A DNA stretch of 64,000 nt from positions 434,001 to 498,000 of the forward strand of contig JASPKZ010007797.1 of the NCBI GenBank assembly GCA_030220185.1, read 5' to 3'. The translations under genes and the position numbers were made by a program. Below the pieces are notes generated by a model. The model was not told the DNA's origin and made no database searches. It worked only from the letters and a program-made list of their open reading frames with translations. Source of the DNA: Diploptera punctata. Its lineage: Eukaryota; Arthropoda; Insecta; Blattodea; Blaberidae. Shown here piece after piece: positions 61,465-64,000 of this stretch; position 1 is the stretch's first letter; every line of letters starts with the position of its first letter.

Positions 61465-61740
61465 AACCAGATAAAATGTTTTCTTGCCTCACCTCATAAA
61501 GTTCCATGTTTTCACAATACCGGTTTCAAAGGTCTTTGCCTTCATCATCAGTGAAACTCCAACTGTAGAAATTTTCCCGTTGTCACTATCTTTTAATCTG
61601 CCATCTGGTGCTAATTTTATGAACTTGGAGATTAACTTTTTTTTTCTCGCTGGGAAGTTCAAAATTTGTGGATCTATATTTTTTTCTTTTGAATGTAAAA
61701 CATTTAAAGAAGCCTTTGGAGTTAACAATTTGCAGTAACC
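61465..61740 (-). mobile_element. PLE 3' copy
   Basis: Minus: NFELPSEKKKLISKFIKLAP then DGRLKDSDNGKISTVGVSL, ribozyme, ATGAGGTGAG box. Confidence 0.72.
61518..61551 (-). ncRNA. Hammerhead ribozyme motif, classical core
   Basis: Core CUGAUGA plus U, stem II GAAGG/CCUUU, GAA, stem III ACCGGU, H17 = A; distal stem I UUUCA/UGAAA with a 3' bulge. Confidence 0.75.
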
Positions 61741-61769
61741 AGGCAATTTAAGACAAAATGGCTTGGTGG

Positions 61770-61885
61770 ATATCAGCCAGACTTGCACTGGTTCGAATCC
61801 CCATGGGAAAGAAATTTTCATGGAATTTCAGCCAGCATGGGATCAGTCCCCACTCAGCACCGTGAGGAATTTGAGATAGCTAAAA
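61770..61885 (+). mobile_element. SINE family 2 fragment
   Basis: GCACTGGTTCGAATCCCCAT, TCATGGAATTTCAGCCAGCA; head and 3' half missing. Confidence 0.6.
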
Positions 61886-62171
61886 CAAATCAACAGTTGG
61901 GAATGAAAACCTCGTAACTCCCATCAGTCATTGGAAACCATCTAACTCCAGTAGCCAGCACAGAAATATGTGATGCATAACCTGTTGAGAACATGGACTT
62001 CAAATTTATTAATAACTTGACTTGTATTCTGTAGTAAAATATGTGGGAACTATTGCTGTATTCATTTTCATAATTATTTAAAACAGTTATTTGTTTCTCC
62101 TGTAAAATTTACCAAAATGGAGTTATGAGGTTTTCATAGCCTACCATCAAAATATTAACTAACTCCGTGGT

Positions 62172-62490
62172 GCAACAGGTCTAGAAGTCCCTTGGCCTAC
62201 CAGCTGGCCTCACATCCACATGTGTTAATCACAGAGATTATCCAGCCAGTGTAGGGGTGACATGTGGTCAGCATATTGCGTCCCCCGCCATTATAGCTGG
62301 TTTTCTCAACCTGGAGCCGCTACATATCGTAGCTACCCAAATTCATCAAAATGCTGGTCGGACACTGGCCCCATATAGGCCAAAATCCTATGAGAAAATT
62401 TCTTCCCCATGGGGACTCGAAACAGCACAAGTCCCATAGCTCTGCACTAAGGCATCTTGCCTTAACCATTCGGCTACAGAGCAGGACTAT
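62172..62490 (-). mobile_element. SINE family 2, full-length
   Basis: Minus head CTGTAGCCGAATGGTTAAGG, B box TTTCGAGTCCCC, end GGGACTTCTAGACCTG. Confidence 0.78.
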
Positions 62491-62756
62491 AACAAATATT
62501 AGATCCAGGTTAAGAAAACTAGCTATAAAATCTGATGTGTTGACCACATATCACCCTTATACTAGCTGGATAATCATGCAACTCTGTTATTATCACATGT
62601 GAATGTGAGGCCAGCAGCTTGCCTGTAAGCAAAGGGCCTTCTAAGCATGTCATGTCTATGCATGGAGTTTTTATTAATTCCTTACCTTATCTTTATATAT
62701 AAACTTAGTTATTTAATCATAAATACAATACTATTCATATATACATGAGTAATAGC

Positions 62757-63434
62757 CAGGGCTCGGAAGTTGAGGACTATAAAATGCCTATAAAAGACCT
62801 TTAAAAAGACCTAAAGATATCCTAAAAAAACCTAAAAACTGGAAAAATAGGACGTAAAAAGGCAATTCAAACTAAACAATTTTAATTTCAACTGCATTTT
62901 TAATTAATATAAATAATGTTCAAAAAGAACAAAATTCTAGTGATATGCAACAAAAACTTAAAAAAAAAATTGATGACAGGAATGCTTCTTCTTTCATTAT
63001 TTTATATATTTTTTAATTCAACATTGTTTGACAAAGGAATTCTCTGTTCGTTAAAAAAAAGTTCTTGGAGAATTTAGAATGAATTATTTTTTTCCACCTA
63101 CAATGAATCCAGCAAACCCACTATGGATATCCTGGAGAAATAAATTGAAACTGGTATAACTAGATGTGTATTTGGTAAGAAGCATAATTAGGCTGTACAA
63201 ATGGTATAAATATAGTCAAAGAAGGTAATTTAGTTGTGTACTTTAATATACTTATTTCAATCATAGTAACAGTTTTAGCTTCTTAATATTAATTTAATAA
63301 AGTTGAAAAAACCATCAAGACCTTAAAAAAGGCTAAAAAAAAGGACTAATAACCCAAAATGTATATATATTATGTTGGGCATCATCTTAAGACATAAAAT
63401 AGAAAAAGGATTTTTCCTCAACTTCCGAGCCTTA
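62757..63434. mobile_element. hAT-type non-autonomous element, 8-bp TSD
   Basis: Flanked by GTAATAGC (62749-62756, 63435-63442). Ends CAGGGCTCGGAAGTTGAGGA and TCCTCAACTTCCGAGCCTTA are inverted (18 of 20). No transposase; interior is A-rich. 8-bp duplication plus a CAGGG end suggests hAT. Confidence 0.82.
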
Positions 63435-63611
63435 GTAATAGCAGTAATTTAAGATTTAAGTTAACAGTTTACTTAAAAACTGACCTTGGATCCTGTGGTG
63501 TTGATGTGCAAGGTACTTCAGGGGCTGCATTGCTGTCAAATGTATCCTGACTCTTTGTCTGAAAGCAAAATTATTAAATATAAACAAGCAATGGATATTC
63601 ATAAGTTAATC

Positions 63612-63642
63612 ATGGGAAATAACATTATGAGGTTCTTCAATC
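63612..63642 (-). mobile_element. PLE 3'-end stub
   Basis: GGGAAATAACATTATGAGGT then TCTTCAA. Confidence 0.55.
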
Positions 63643-63649
63643 ATCACCA

Positions 63650-64000
63650 TCATCCTGCCAGGTATTAGTCCTAGAAGAGCTGTTACGGCCTGAGAAAGTG
63701 GTTTTCGTGCCATCTTTTATAGATCGACCAAGTGACTGTTTCCCATTTGGACAGTAGTTCATTATTGCCTTGGGGATCCTGGATCTAGCCATTCTTGAGA
63801 CATGTTCCTTCCAGTTTAGCTGATATCTGGAGATGTAGTCCAGTATTGGTGACACATTAAGTTCTTGAAGGATTTCTACATTTTTCTTTTGATCCCATTT
63901 GGTGTAGCTGGCTGTTCAGCGCATAAATTTCATCTCACAAGCTGTTAGTCTGCTTTCATCTCTCGTCCTTATAGTCCACGCTTCACTCCCATAACATAGG
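63650..64000 (-). pseudogene. LINE ORF2 C-terminal fragment, runs off the window
   Basis: Minus: AWTIRTRDESRLTACEMKFM, then NVSPILDYISRYQLNWKEHV, SRMARSRIPKAIMNYCPNGK, QSLGRSIKDGTKT. Same family as 11290-11745. Confidence 0.85.

Noticed and set aside
5262..61740. CRISPR-like array of palindromic repeats
   Set aside because: The palindromes are dispersed, differ between families, lack regular spacers and sit in a eukaryotic intron-bearing locus; they are PLE ends with ribozymes.

Overview
The window is a piece of an arthropod (most likely insect) nuclear genome: AT-rich, intron-split, and dominated by transposable elements. I recognise one host gene. Taspase-1 (threonine aspartase, TASP1) lies on the + strand as seven exons between 3436 and 20381, with perfect phase continuity, ending at a stop codon and an AATAAA signal. 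The exons for its N-terminal ~80-90 residues must lie left of the window. No other host gene is supportable.

Almost everything else is mobile DNA, much of it nested with visible target-site duplications (TSDs). The dominant class, about 45 insertions, is Penelope-like retroelement (PLE) material: reverse transcriptase and GIY-YIG endonuclease fragments, and many short (about 170-600 bp) non-autonomous copies, most of them fold-backs of two inverted element ends. Nearly every copy carries a hammerhead ribozyme (HHR) motif: CUGANGA core, stem II, GAAA, a short palindromic stem III and a UH cleavage site. I list 44 with coordinates and mention a dozen decayed ones. The sequence covaries in stems I, II and III. 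A second lineage carries a coupled C3-to-U and G8-to-A change that would keep the C3-G8 core pair as U3-A8. All share an extra base after A9, an ATGAGG box just downstream and a 3' end with the complementary CCTCATA. In the coding copies the ribozyme is read through as the last codons of the PLE ORF. HHRs in PLEs are known; the U3-A8 lineage, the shared 3' architecture and the fold-back swarm are the parts that look new.

Other layers: several tRNA-derived SINE families (one with a 301-bp tandem dimer and compensatory changes in the anticodon stem); LINE fragments (APE-type endonuclease, FADD reverse transcriptase, C-terminal tails); a near-intact mariner at 1935-3255 with 37-bp identical terminal inverted repeats and one frameshift; a second mariner split over 33.6-36.3 kb; a deleted piggyBac at 36691-38611 with TTAA duplications; a hAT-type element at 62757-63434 with an 8-bp TSD; other TA-flanked transposons and MITE-like palindromes.

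Layout: 0-20.4 kb, TASP1 exons with introns packed with SINEs, PLE fold-backs and a mariner; 20.5-33 kb, LINE, SINE and PLE remnants; 33-39 kb, split mariner and piggyBac; 39-51 kb, PLE copies with GIY-YIG and RT, plus LINEs; 51-64 kb, LINE tails, SINEs, PLE fold-backs, a TA-flanked transposon and a hAT element. All calls are by eye from sequence; no database search was run.
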